In this document: positions 45,894 through 58,544 of the stretch, piece by piece
Numbering within the stretch: position 1 is the first letter of the stretch
Layout of the letters: each line of letters begins with the position of its first letter
NCBI GenBank assembly: GCA_023055425.1
Contig: JALGPY010000003.1
Location: 64,216,991 to 64,280,990 of the forward strand
DNA from: Linanthus parryae
Lineage: Eukaryota > Streptophyta > Magnoliopsida > Ericales > Polemoniaceae
Direction: 5' to 3'
DNA: 64,000 bases
Translations under genes and position numbers: made by a program
The notes under the pieces: generated by a model
Databases searched by the model: none
What the model was told of the DNA's origin: nothing
What the model saw: the letters and a program-made list of their open reading frames with translations, nothing else

Positions 45894-48236
45894 ATGTCCT
45901 CTCCAAATTCAAGAAATGATGGTGGGAATACTTCGGGTGTTGGTAGCAATATTGATATTGTGCCTCAAGCTATCGACAATAATCTTACCAATAATCCTCG
46001 CCAATCACAGCCAGTTGCCCAAACTGATGCTGCAGTTGGCAGTAGTAATCCCATTACACTGTCCGATGGTGAAAATAAAGATCAAAATGAAGGTTCAGGT
46101 GGTGAGAAGAATGACAATGGGAAAAGGGGGCTGAGATCAAGTGTGTGGGCTTCTTTTAAGAAGCAGAGGATCAATGGAGTTGAAAAAGCAGTTTGTGATT
46201 TCTGTAAGGACGAATTGGTTGGTGAATCTTCGAAGGGGACTTCACACTTAAAAAACCATATGAAGAGATGCAAAAAGAAGAAGAACCAACATAGTATTGC
46301 AGATGCTTTGGGGCAACAAAAGTTAGTTGCTGAAAAGAAAAATGTTGATGGTACTCCAACATTAAGTATGTACCAATTTGATCAGTTGCATGCCAGGAAT
46401 GAACTTGCAAAAATGGTAGTTATGCATGAATTACCACTTAGTGTTGTGGACTATGTTGGTTTCCGGTCATATTCTTTCGCTCTTCAGCCGTCCTTCAAGA
46501 TGGTATCCCGAAACACTCTCAAAAGAGACATATTTAAGATTTACGATCATGAGAAGACTAAAGTGATGAATATGTTGTCAAAGGAACAAGGCAGAGTTTC
46601 ACTTACTACTGACATGTGGACTTCTAGCAATAAGAAAAGGGGAATCATGGTTGTGACTGCACATTTCATTGATGAAGCATGGAAATTGCAATCTCGAATT
46701 CTAAGGTATTAAATTTTATATTTTTTTCAGTTATTCAATGATTAATTTACATTAATACATAGTTGATCATCTATAAAGGATTTCAATATTTGATTTCAGG
46801 TTTATCTATGTGCCTTCATCTCATACAGCGTCAGTGTTGTCTGAAGCTCTTCTGGAATGCATGCTTGAATGGAATATTGATAGGAGATTGGCTTGTTTGA
46901 CAGTAGACAATTGCACCACGAATGATGCTATGGTAAGGTTGCTCCTAGAAAAACTGCAACTTAGTTCTCTGCTTTCACGTGGCTCATTTCTTCATATGCG
47001 GTGTGCTGCCCACATTTTGAATCTAATTGTGCAAGATGGTTTATCGGTCATTGCGGGTTGTATTGAGAAAGTACGAGACAGTGTAGTTTATTGGACCACC
47101 TCTCCCAAAAGGAGGCAAAAGTTTAGTGAAACAGCTTCTCAAATTCCCGTGGCATGCCAAAAAGAGTTGGTGCTTGACTGCAAAACCAGGTGAAACTCCA
47201 CCTATACCATGTTGTCTATCGCATTAGAGTATAAGGATGTCTTCTTTCGCTTAAGGCAACGTGAAAGTACCTATACTAGCTTGCAAAGTGAGGATGATTG
47301 GGATATTGCGAAGGATATATGCGAGAGGTTGGAGCTGTTTTATGACGCAACGGTGACATTTTCTGGTACTCTCTATCCAACAGCCAATAGTTATTTTTCA
47401 AAAGTGTGTGACATTCAGTTGAAATTAACTGAATTGACAGAGAGTTCAAATGTGGTCATTAGGACCATGGCAACAAGCATGTTAAGCAAGTTTAATGATT
47501 ATTGGAGAGATACACATACTGTCATGGGAGTTGCTTCCATCTTAGATCCCCGATTTAAAATGACATATCTTGAATTCATGTTTAATAAGATTTATGGAGA
47601 CGAAGCAGAATACGAGATAAAAAAGGTGAAGGACATGTGTCTTGATCTTCTACGGGAGTACAAGGGTAAACAAGTAGCAAGGAATTATGGGTCATCGTCC
47701 TCCATGCCAAGTGGTACAACCTCAAAGGGAAAAAATAGCCTTGAAGAGTACGGTGCTTTTGTGAGTAGTCGTAGACAAAAGGGTGACAATGTGTCTATTG
47801 AATTGGATCACTATCTCGATGATGAGGTACTTCCTCTAAGCGAGGATCAGGATTTGGATGTCCTATCATGGTGGAAAAATCATGAGGTTAAATATCCTAC
47901 TCTTAGAAGTATTGCAAAAGATGTCTTGGCGATACCGGTGTCCACGGTGGCTTCCGAATCTGCATTTAGTACGAGTGGTAGAATTTTGAGTGCTCATTGC
48001 AGTAGACTTCATGCGACAACGGTCGAAGCTCTAATGTGTGCTCAAAATTGGCTTTGGAGTGAAATTCGAGGTAGCATTTTTGTTACATTGTGTTCATATA
48101 TTAATGTTAATTAACATTTTTTAGTTTTTAATTACCTTCTCATTTTTTAGGCAAGTCCACGGATCCGTCAGATAATATACAATCTATCATTGATGATGTC
48201 GAGGAGGACGACAAAAGCTGTGTTACGGAGGAGTAA
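45894..48236 (+). pseudogene. hAT transposase (RICESLEEPER-like), one nonsense codon
   Basis: Exons 45894-46705, 46800-48070 and 48151-48236; GT-AG junctions, phases join, 2169 nt (722 codons plus stop). Start chosen after the 5' intron acceptor; an ATG at 45873 lies in the intron. The N-terminus is Asn/Ser/Asp-rich. A BED zinc finger follows (SSVWASFKK, CDFCKDEL, HLKNHMKRC). The RNase H-like core has SLTTDMWTSSN and LTVDNCTTND, with CAAH at the insertion-domain start. The hAT dimerisation region is LSWWKNHEVKYPTLRSIAKD then ASESAFSTSGR. The C-tail is acidic. Codon 402 is TGA (47191-47193), where relatives have Trp (KTRW-like motif). No other lesion was found. Read-through or a very recent mutation are alternatives; otherwise the element depends on related transposases. 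Confidence 0.9.
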
Positions 48237-49937
48237 ATGGTAATAATTTTAGTTCTCGTGACTCTTATCTTTTGATTTCCTCTATATTGTTACATAATTA
48301 CTGATTATCATTGTACTGTTACATGATTACTGAATGCATTATAAACAATGGAGTATGGTTTTGAACTGTCTTTGTGTCTACTCTAATCTAAAGAAGGCTG
48401 TTAATATTTCTTTTTTTTCATTCAAACTAATTAAAGGCCTCTGTAGCCTTAGGAGCTTGTAGGATCTTATGCTTTTTGTAGAGGAGAGATAGAGATGATA
48501 GTTGATGTGATGAAGAGTATATTTTAAATTAGAAGTTATGAAATAGTTGAAGTACATGACCCAAGGTTCTCTTGTAATTAGATTAACCTCTCCAGATTTG
48601 TATATAAGAGAGGTGTATAGGTGTATATGTGCTTATAAGACCTCATCATATGTAATCCTCCATTTCCTTTGCCAACTTCCCTCAGCATATGGCTAATCCT
48701 CCATTTCCTTTGTCACTTCACATGGATACTGTAATCGTCCTTCCACTTCCTCTGCCTCTACATAGTTGGTATGTAGTAGAAAACATCTTTATTTGACTAG
48801 AGGTTTGCTTTACAGTCCTACTGTAAAGGCTAATTGAGATATTTCTAAGAGCTGCACTCTAGGATTATTTGGAAATACTATTGTGTGAATCATCTATTAC
48901 TTTGTTTTCAAGTAGTCATATTAAACAAAGACATTTCCGGTCAGACATGGTTCACAGTACCGTAAAAATTTTGGTAGGAGCATTGAGGAAATGGTTGAAT
49001 CGGATATTGGTCAAAACTGGAGCTAAGAAGTGTGTCATACCTCCAGTGCTTTGTTCAATTCATCCTCCGACTGTTCAGTGCCATTACTATGCTCAGTGTG
49101 GTGAAGTGAAGAAAGCATGTCCAATGATAAAGTATTGGAATCAATGTCCAACATAGCAGCTTTACCAAGCCTCTCCCACAAATTGATCTCTGTAGCTTGA
49201 TAAGGGGGCAAGGAACTTCTGGGGTTAGAATTGTCCCCTGCACTGAATAAAAAAGCTGACAAGAAAATGCCATCATCACGTTATAACAATGATAAGCAAT
49301 CAACTTGTTGAAGTTAACAACTTAAGAGACCTTAGAAGAAAAAAGGATATCAAGACACCCCTCGGTAGGAGCCATTTAATACTCATGTGAAACATTGCAC
49401 CAAATTATAAGATATCAATGAAATATGCAATGCAGAAACTGAAACAGGATATCAAGACACCCCTCTTATTTGTTGTTGTTGTTGTGTTTAGAGACCCATA
49501 AAGCCCACCTCTGGTTTGAATTGCTATGTGTATGAAATCTCTATTTTAACTAATATTGACCAGTTGTTCCAATTTTTAATTGTTATTACAGGTTGTCAGG
49601 TTGCTGCGATAGGGAAGGAGGTAATACTAGTTGTTGCTGGGCAGGAAATATTAGCAGGTCGTGGCAGATAACAATTTGGAGTAGAGGAATCTAGTTGTTT
49701 TCATATTTTTGATGTGTCCGACTTTGTAACTTATGACTTTTATTTCGATGGATCAGTTTTTTTTGTGTGGATGCAGTCAGTCTGCATAGATTTCTTGTAG
49801 TTGAACTGCAGAACCCAGGCACCAATTGTGTTGCAGTTTGATGATTTAATGATTTTGAATTTTTGAGTTTATTTGATGGTGGTTTTTGCAGTTGAAGTTT
49901 TATTGCTTCTTTTATTTTAATTTTTTAATGCTGAAAG
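48237..49937. other. hAT 3' region outside captured exon
   Basis: AT-rich, without further transposase coding. Bases 48590-48700 and neighbours repeat the phrase AATCCTCCATTTCCTTTG. Contains the captured exon at 49041-49237 and a short TGTTGT microsatellite at about 49470. Confidence 0.5.
49041..49237 (-). pseudogene. Probable captured host exon inside the hAT
   Basis: On the minus strand, opposite to the transposase, a 197-bp stretch is open from a splice acceptor (TTATTCAGTGCAG) to a donor (GAG then GTATGAC). It encodes a protein-like segment: QATEINLWERLGKAAMLDID, later LSSLHHTEHSNGTEQSEDE. The composition looks like a real conserved exon, not transposon coding. I do not recognise the family for certain. 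No other exon of the same gene was identified near it. Confidence 0.6.
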
Positions 49938-50146
49938 TAGGTAAACGGATCAAAGATCCGATCCGTTAGAGTTGACCTGTGATCCGATTATCTAACGGAT
50001 CGGATTCGGATTATTTTTGTGATCTGTTACACGATCCGATCCGTATCCGATCCGGACCCGAACGGATTCGGACCGGATTTGGATCATGTAAGTATATTTC
50101 AGATTCGGATCAGATTATGCATAGATCCGGTCCAAATCCGATCTGT
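49938..50146. repeat. hAT right subterminal repeats
   Basis: Multiple ACGGATC, GATCCGATCCG and CGGATTCGGA words in both orientations, the same motif class as the left end. Confidence 0.75.
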
Positions 50147-50154
50147 TGCCATCC

Positions 50155-51036
50155 CTATGTGAGATCAGCATCCAGTATAACAAAAATACCTGGTGGTGGA
50201 ATCACTATTCCAAACCTTTTATCCTCCAGATACCTTGGGCAGTTCCTCTTCCAGTGTCCAGGCTGACTGCAGTAGTGACACTCACCCTTAGTCACACCCT
50301 TGGCAACGCCACCAGCAGGTTTAAGGGAAAATTCTAGGGGTTTTGCAACTGACCTTCCTTTCCCTTTGAGGGTAGAGGCAATTCGCTTGCCTTTTCCATT
50401 GTTCACCATCATTATGGTTTTTCCCTTTCCCTTTTTGATACTTTGTTCATCTGAGCTCAACATATTAAGTAGATCTGGTAGAGGCCTGTTGATCTCATAC
50501 ATGTTATAGTTCATAAATTGTCCATAACTATCAGGCAATGATTACAATATGAGATCAGTGGCCAACTCTTGACCTATTGGAAACTCTAGGCGTATGATAT
50601 TCTCCAAGTACCCGATCATGCGCAGTACGTGAGGTTTCACAGGGTTTCCCTCTTAAAGATGACATTTCAAAAATGCCTTGGAAACTTCATACCGCTCAAC
50701 CCTTGTCTGTTCTTGAAATAGCTTCTTCAATTGTATGATCATATCAAACACAGCCATGTTCTCATGTTACTTTTGGAGCTTAGAGTTCATGGTGCAAAGC
50801 ATGAGGCAGGACACATCAGTAGCATCGTCAGCGATCTTCTGATATGCCTTTAAGGCTGCAGCAAAATTATTTTCTGGACCCTCAGGAACTTGCTCTTCTA
50901 GAATGTACGGTTTCTTCTCTCGCTTGAGAACAATTCTCACGTTCCTATACCAATATAGAAAGTTTGTTCCAGAAAGCTTGTCCTTCTCAAGGACCGATCG
51001 TAGCAATTGTGATGAAATCGATGAATTGGCTGCCAT
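50155..51036 (-). pseudogene. Copia F gag, broken
   Basis: Begins at ATG 51036 (MAANSSISSQLLRSVLEKDK, then TNFLYWYRNVRIVL), as in Angela/TNT-like Gag. Stops occur at 50767 and near 50655. The last stretch holds a CCHC knuckle, CHYCSQPGHWKRNC (about 50270). It is cut at 50165 by the hAT insertion; the frame resumes beyond it at 44266. Confidence 0.8.
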
Positions 51037-51881
51037 TGGAATTCTACAAAATGAGAAATATACAAGTTTTTAGTATTTTTTGAACACAATACTACATTTA
51101 ATAATGGCTAGATTATTAAACATAGCTCCCACTATTTTTCTCGGATTAATAGCCCTCCATACTAATGCGGAAAATATCATTATATTTTCTAGTGGGCAAA
51201 GATCCATATTTCACTTATTTTTTAGCTTGCTTTGGCAAGTCACTCAAAAATTAGATATTTAGGTAGGAACAATTCCAATTGCATCCTATCATCTACTTTA
51301 TCATCTACTCTATCTAAGAACAATTTCAATTCTTTAGACTTCTTCTCCAAGTCTTGACTATCATCAACTCTATCTAATACTAGCTAGCATCTAAACTAAA
51401 TAGATAGACCTCACAAATTGAGGAGAAGACCGGCTCGCAGGCCGTATAACCTAATTAATTAATTATTACAATAAAATCAGACCGCAAAAAAAAAAACATT
51501 CACAACATCCACATCTAAGGACATACCTAATCACCATGTAAAATCACCTAATTAAGTTAAACGCGCTTGGTCAATTTTAATTGATTTTGGATGTAGTAGG
51601 GTCAAAACGTCCAATAGGGCCAACCAACACCTTGGCCGAATCCCTAATGGACCGCCACAGGGGCCTTGGGCCGGCCGGCCCCTAGCCCATGCAGCTAAGT
51701 CGCGCGCTAGGGCGGCCTGGCCCTTGGTCGTGGCTTCCTTGGTGCCAAAGGAGGGGGCGGACGACCCTAGGTTTGTTTCCTTTCTCTCCATCCTTGTTTT
51801 CCAAGTTTTCTTGTTTCCAAATTGGGAAAAACACATTTTTCCTAATTTGTGCGCAAACCCTAGTTTTCTAATCCAGAATTT
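51037..51881 (-). other. Copia F 5' leader, first part
   Basis: Non-coding leader, matching in inverse orientation the leader of G (for example the TAATTAATTAATTATTACAA region near 51450 and the word ATAGCTCCCACTATTTTTC near 51120). Short frames at 51552-51923 are not genes. Confidence 0.7.
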
Positions 51882-53443
51882 TGTTGGAATTGTGCCGTAG
51901 AGGCAATCAATTAATTGTGACATTTATGGATTTACGATTCATTATGTTATCGATATGGAGATATGTTAACATGAATGAAGTCCTAAGAATATAAGTGTTA
52001 TATTCTTAAATATCCCTAGTCGATTATAATGATTAATAGGACAATCATCTATAGACTAGTATGGTGTTGGATTGATATGGAGATATCATGATCCAACACA
52101 TGGGTATGCATTAGGAGTAATGGCATACTGGATTGACCCATCTCCGAGAAGGCTACATACATGTTATGTTAAGTCACAAGCGCTTCTCGCGGTGCAACGG
52201 TATTGTCATCCTTAGACTTGAAGTCACTAGATATTCTAGTTGTGGATTATTGTGATCTTGGTAGCGTTAAACGCTACACCGTAACTGGGTAGTTATAAAG
52301 GCGTGTACTGGATACAATAATAAGCAAGCTTAGAGATCGTAGTGGACGTAGATAGAATTTGTCCCTCCCACATAACGGGAGCAAATATCCTAGGCCACTC
52401 GAGGGATAGTGCTTATAAAATGTCTGGCCAGACTCAAATAAATCAATATGGGATATTGATGTTATTTGCACGAATAGGGATATTCCCAGGATCGAGAAAC
52501 TATGGATTGGATATACGAGTGTGACTTGTATGTCTCGTGTCCAATCCGGATATTGGGACAAAGGGATGAGACAATTACTTGCACAAGGTTTGTCATGATG
52601 ACTATTCTATTTGTTGGCTAGAATGGATGTCTTGCTAGAGGCCGCTCCATATTAGTAAATTGTTACTACCAACTAAATAGAACCTATGGGGTCACACGTC
52701 ATATAGGGGTAAACTAGACATGGGAAATAATTAATTAATATGATTAATTAATTAAAAGGATCAAATCGCAACAACTTGCTAACTTAGTAGGACTAATATG
52801 CAAGTTGGACTAATCCATGTATAGACATGATTAGGATTTGCCAAGGTGGCCTAATTCATGTAGAGACATGATTAGGATTAATTTGCAAATAGAACTAATC
52901 CATGTATTGACATGAGAAGGACTATTTTGCAAAAGGGACTAATCCGAACTTGAGTAGGATTAAGAGGGGTTCTTTATGTAGTAGGACAAGGAGTTGTTGG
53001 TTTATATAAAGAACACTCCTAGCTTATTTTTCTCTCTACACAACACACATCTATATGATAGAAGTAAGGAGAGAACAAAGCAAGGAGAGAGCAAGTCCCA
53101 AAAGAGGGCCGAACCCCCTTTATGAGACCGCCCCCTACCCGTCGGCCAAAGGGAAAGCCGCCCCACATTTGGCACTCCATTGTTGGCGATTTCTTCTTCC
53201 TCTTCCATTCTTCCTAGCTAGAACAAGGGAATTGGAGGGTCTAGATCTCACCTCTAGGCGTGGATCAACCGTAGAGACGTGACACTATTCGCGTTTGAAG
53301 TCATCAAAGGAGAACCCTAAGGTGTGTTATTGATTTCTTCCTTTACCATCGTTATGTCTCTTGACTTGTGATCCTTGGAGGGTTTTGCATGGTTTTATGA
53401 TTGTTTGTGTTTCCGTTGCGCATCCATGAATCAAAACCCTATA
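51882..53443 (+). repeat. Copia G 5' LTR
   Basis: 1562 bp; ends AACCCTATA just before the primer-binding site. Open frames such as the plus one near 53055-53282 occur in both LTRs and are not genes. Confidence 0.92.
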
Positions 53444-53444
53444 G

Positions 53445-53457
53445 TGGTATAAGAGCC
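53445..53457 (+). other. Copia G primer-binding site
   Basis: TGGTATAAGAGCC, one substitution (C to A) from the standard initiator-Met match, one base after the LTR. Confidence 0.85.
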
Positions 53458-55090
53458 ACAGGTCGTAGAGCATAAACGTGGTTTATGTGTTACGTTTTAG
53501 TTGTTTTACACCTTAATTTGATTGTTTATCGCGTAAAACAAGACAAATCAAGCATGGGATGCAATTTGTCAATAATTAATGATAACAAGATCCAATTTTT
53601 TGCATTGGATGCATGAATTGGTGAGTTTGAGAAATTTTAGGATCTTAGATCTAGGGTTTGGACATCCTTGGGGAAGAATGAGTTCTCCCAAAACAAGGAA
53701 ACAACCAAAATCCAAGCAGGGGAGTTGTTTTGGAAACAACTCCCATAAGGAGGTTCGGCCCCCCAAGGGACCCCCCCCCCTTGCTTGCCGCCCAAGCTTG
53801 GCCGCCCTAGGGGCCGGGCGGCCCTAACCCGCGGCCTAGGCTTGTGGGTTTTGGGCCGGGCCGGCCCTAGGGCCTTGTGGTTCATCTTGTTGGGCCCGGA
53901 CAATTTGATTGTTGGGCCCATGGACCGTTTTAACCCTAGAAATCCCAAAATCAATTAAAATTGACCAAGCGCATTAAAATTAGATTTTAACTATTTATGT
54001 GCAAATCGCATGGTGATTGGATATGGCCTTAGGATGTGGTTTGATGTGGATGTTTAATTTTGTGGTTTGGTTTTACGGCCTGCGAGCTGATCAATTAATT
54101 GTAATAATTAATTAGGTTTTTATGGTCTGCGTGTCATTTCTTTTTCTCTCAACTTGTGAGATTTATTTTATTTAGTATAGAAGTTAGCTAGTGCTAGATA
54201 AAGTAGATTGTTAGCCAAGACTGAAGAAAAGAAGTCCAAAGCCAAAAGGAGCCACAAAAGGATGGAGCATGGAGCATGGAGCATAACTATGAAGGATGGA
54301 CCAAAAGGATCAAGACGCATGGAGATGTGTTTGCTTTTAGGGTTCATAGATAATTCCATTGGCTTGGAATTATCTTAGTTAGAAAAGGCCATATCCACAT
54401 CACGTTTAATTTCTATTTTGTGGTTGTTTACTTTATTGTCTTATTATTGTGTGGTTGGTGTATGGATGATGCATGCAATTAGGATAATAAGATAATTAGA
54501 CAACCCGGATCTATTATTTGGAGTCTTGCCCAAGCTCATATAGATAGATTAGTTGATTTTGATCAACAAAACAATTAAAATTGAATTTAAAATCCCTCAA
54601 AATTCAAATATTGTGTTCTTGCCTTCTCGTTATTTAAACACTCATTATCATCATTATTTACCAAGTTCGTGCGTGCCAAAGCATGGCGACTTGGTTCATC
54701 ATGATGGAATGCGATGGCACGTAACAATGTGCAATTGTTTAGATAAGAGGTTGAACACAACTAGGCTATTAATTTGATTAAGAAACCTAGAGGCAATCAA
54801 TTGGGATTATCCATATGGATGGATAAATAATGAGTTATTTGCCCAATTGAACCAAGAGTTTCATAAGGGATGCAATTCGAATTGTTCCTACCTAAAGTAG
54901 TCAAATATGGGTGACTTGCCAAAGCAAGCTCATAAGTAGATGAAACATGGATCTTGGCCCACTAGAAAATATAAGGATATTTTCCGCATTAATATCTTGA
55001 GGGTTACTAATCCGTAGAAAAATAGTGGGAGCTATATTTAACAATTTAAATCCTTGTTAAATATAGTTAAACGTCACAAACTTTGCATAA
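53458..55090 (+). other. Copia G 5' leader
   Basis: Long untranslated leader with GC-rich GGGCCGGGC words (53750-53880), a run of C at about 53770 and AT-rich parts. Its order of motifs matches the F leader in inverse orientation. No gene. Confidence 0.65.
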
Positions 55091-58000
55091 TCCTATTATG
55101 TTGAATACCCATGGCATTAAACAAACAAAAACACGACTTTATCTATTTCCTAGACTGGTATAAAATTGAGAATTGTTCTCAAAATAAAAGGGAAATTGTT
55201 GTACATCGTAGAACATAAAGTTCTCTTCCTACCAACTACCAAAATATACTAAAACCTAATGGAAGGAACACCAAAGAATGTTTCTTTGGTTATGACTTGC
55301 CTCATGCTAGCTGCCACGAACTCTGAGCTTTGGAAGCAAGAAGAGAAACATGGAGAAGTATGATATGATCATACATTGAAATAATCTCTTTAAAAAGAGC
55401 GAGCTAAACATGAAAGGTTTGAAGTATTGCTCCACTTTGCGTTATGCAAATAAGCTAATTCAATATGATTGAAACATTAGTGAATGGGCATTATCTATGA
55501 GATAGATAAAGAATAAACGGTTATTCACCCAAGTGGACCAAGAATTGCATTGGATGCAATTATAGTTTTGTTTTAAAATTGATTTACTCAATGTGATTGA
55601 AAAATCACTAAAACAAAACACTAATAATGGGCATGGGCAAAGTTGTTATTGAATAACAAACATGGGATTCATCAAAAAAAAAAAGAATAACAAACATGGG
55701 TAAGGGCAAATAGTTTGCGCCGACCCCATGGGTATAAAGCAAGCTTGTTGCTAAAACCAAGTTGCCCTGGAGTCCCATAGATGGTGTAGAGGAAGAGAAA
55801 CTACCCAAAGTACCTGGAAGTAAATAATAAAGGAATTATGAATTCGGATTTGGGTATTTTTGTTATATAAATCAATGTGTCTATCTCATCATCATAAGTA
55901 TATGATACTAGATGAGGATCTCACATTTATAGAAATGTGGAGGATCTCAAGAGACGAAGACAATTGGATAAGGAAGAAATAATCCTACACGTGGGGCTAT
56001 GAAGCAAAGGGTTGCTGAAAAGCCGTAGGGAATTATTTCTACCTTTCAGAAATTGTTCATGAATTAGACAAAAGGGATAATGTCCCTGCTATGAGTAGGA
56101 CCATTATCATAGTTTCTTGTTTGGACAAGAAAGCTCCTTATCATAATAAAAGGACAAATGTTGTTCCATTTATAATGGTATGCATTATTGTAATGCAATT
56201 TTGTCTAAGTGGATTCTATATCCATGATCATGATAATTTCATCTATAACATTAATACCTAGAGGTTTGCATATAATGATATGAACTTCACTTATCTTTAG
56301 CATTATCGTTTAGGCCCCATAAATAAGAGATACATGTCTAGAACTCCATGAGGATGGATTTCTGGGACTCATTTGATTATTGAATCATATGAGACATGTA
56401 AGACTTATTAGGCAAAGATATGATCTTTTTGGAATCATACATATTGATGTATGAAGGACGCTAAGCATAAATGTTAAAGATGGGTTTTCAATGCTTCATC
56501 ATATTTACTGATAGGATCAGGTAAATATGGATTTTTGTATCTTATGAAGAAACAAGTCAGAATCCTTTGAATTGTTCAAAGTATTCAGGAACGAAGTAGA
56601 GAACCAGCTTGGCAAAAGTATTAGGGCTCTACGATTGGATCGCAGAGGAGAGTACTTGAGCCAAGAGTTTGACAAGAATCTATGGGAGTATTGGATATGA
56701 TCCAAAACTCGCTCCACCTAGCACGCCACATGGGTTTGACGTGTCTAAGAGGAGAGTTCAAACCGTGTTGGACACAGTTCGGTCCAAGATGAGTCAAAAA
56801 CAGAACTTCCAGTTTACTTTTGGGGCCATGTTCTAATTACAACAAATTTCGCCCTTAACCTTGTTCCATCAAAACGCAATATGAAAAACGCCATATGAGA
56901 TATGGACTAGGAAGTGTCCTAGTATGTCATTCATAAAGATTTGGGGTTATGACGTTTATGTAAAAGAGTTTACAAAATAAACTTGAACCCAAGTCGGATA
57001 AATGTTTTGTGGGATATCCTGAAAAGGATATTATTTCTACAACCTAATCGAGAACAAACTGTTTGTTGCTCGAACCAAAATGTTTCTAAGGTAGAGATTG
57101 TCTCTAAAAGAAACAGTGGGAGGACAGTAGAACTTGAAGAAGTTCAAGAACCACAACAAAACATTGATCCTTTTGATGGGACATGAGCAGGATCACAAAG
57201 GTGTTGTGGAGCAACCTACTCAGAAAACACAAGAACCTCGTAGGTCAGGTAGGATATATCGAGGGACTAGAGAAATAAGGATTTCTCATAACCAGTGATA
57301 TATTGCTCATCGAGATGAACCTACAATCTATGAGATGGCCACGTGTGGGCCATACTCTCAGAAATGACTAGGAGCCATGGGATACAAAATGGAATCCATG
57401 TATACCAACAAAGTATGTACTTTGTTGGAACCACCTAAAAGGTGCAAGTGGGTTATGAGGAAACCAACATGGATGGTAATATGATTACCTTTAAGGGAAA
57501 ATTGGTATGAAAGGGATTTCATGTGAGCTCATAGTATAGACTATGACAAAATCTTTCTCCAATTGTGATGCTTAAATCCATTCACATCTTGCTTGTAGCA
57601 ATCTATTTATAGATTTGATCAAGCTTCTAGGAGTTGGACTCTTCAAATCGATGATGTAATCAAAGGATTTTGATTCCATCAAAATTGAAGATGAGACTTG
57701 TGTTTACAAGAAGGTTAGTGGGAGCACAGTTATTTTTCTGGTCTTGTATGTGGAGACATACTTAATCATTGGGAATGTTGCCCCTACTTGGCAGTCTTAC
57801 GTAGATTGACTAGGGAGTTGACTTTCTAATGGTAGAGTTAAGCGAAGCAACTTGTAAAGATCTATTGAGGTAGATCAAGATGGTTGTATAGCTTAGGTCA
57901 TAGTACATAAATTGACAAAGGTGTTGAAATGGTTCAATGTAAATGGAATATTGATTCTTAACCATGTCACATGGAATTAGTCTTTGGAAGGCTAATTGTC

Positions 58001-58400
58001 TTTCCAATTAGATTGGGAATGGACCGTATGAATAAGATTCCCGAGATACGCGATGGAATGTACTAGGCCAGAAGTGTCATATGGTATGACACAAAGATAC
58101 CAGTCAAATCCGGGTGAGAGTCACTGGATAAATTATCAAGATTATCCTTAAGTGCTTGAGAAGAACTAAAGGATGAATTCTTGATAAATATATAATATGA
58201 AGAGTTTGCTGTAAGGGGTTACAGTGATGCGAACTTCAAATCTGACGAAGAAGATACAAATTATAAGTCGAGTTTTAAGTTTAGCCCTAGTGGGAGCGAC
58301 TGTGAGCTGGAAAGGTTCCAGTCAAGATTCAGTCACTGATTCTAGCATAGAGGACTGAGTAAATTAATGCATAAGATGCATTTACTCAGAATATTCAATC
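55091..58400 (+). pseudogene. Copia G gag-pol remnants
   Basis: No long frame survives. Recognisable pieces on the plus strand: a gag scrap around 55145-55200 (DWYKIENCSQ-like, aligning with the F gag); integrase at about 56550-56690 (KSESFELFKVFRNEVENQLG and LRLDRRGEYLSQEF, with the usual GG of the acidic motif altered); RT start near 57395-57460 (CNKVCTLLEP-like, then RCKWVM); RT core near 57700-57760, where the YVDD box reads LYVETYLIIGN, so both catalytic Asp are lost; RNase H scraps near 58205 (GYSDANFKSDEED). Large deletions shorten the interior. Confidence 0.7.
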
Positions 58401-58544
58401 TCAATCAAAATTGTTGATGGAGGAGATGTGAATATTTTCAAGGTGCCAGCATATGTCTCGCCCCTACGCAGTGTAAGCGTGGAGGGCCGCGCTAGATCAA
58501 TAGGCATATGATGCAGGAGATTGACTCTAGTGCAAGTGGGAGAC

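Larger units (their letters stand above)
44275..50157 (+). mobile_element. hAT-superfamily DNA transposon
   Basis: Terminal inverted repeats TAGGGATGGCAA (44275) and TTGCCATCCCTA (ending 50157), with the exact 8-bp duplication TGTGAGAT at 44267-44274 and 50158-50165, as hAT elements make. Length 5883 bp. It encodes a BED-finger hAT transposase (45894-48236) preceded by two likely untranslated exons. Both ends carry dense ATCGGATC/GATCCGAT subterminal motifs. The 3' half also holds a probable captured host exon. It is inserted in the gag/protease junction of Copia F. Confidence 0.95.

Noticed and set aside
53055..53282. 75-codon frame, seen again at 59717-59944
   Set aside because: Both copies lie in the two LTRs of element G; repetition reflects LTR identity, not a gene family.
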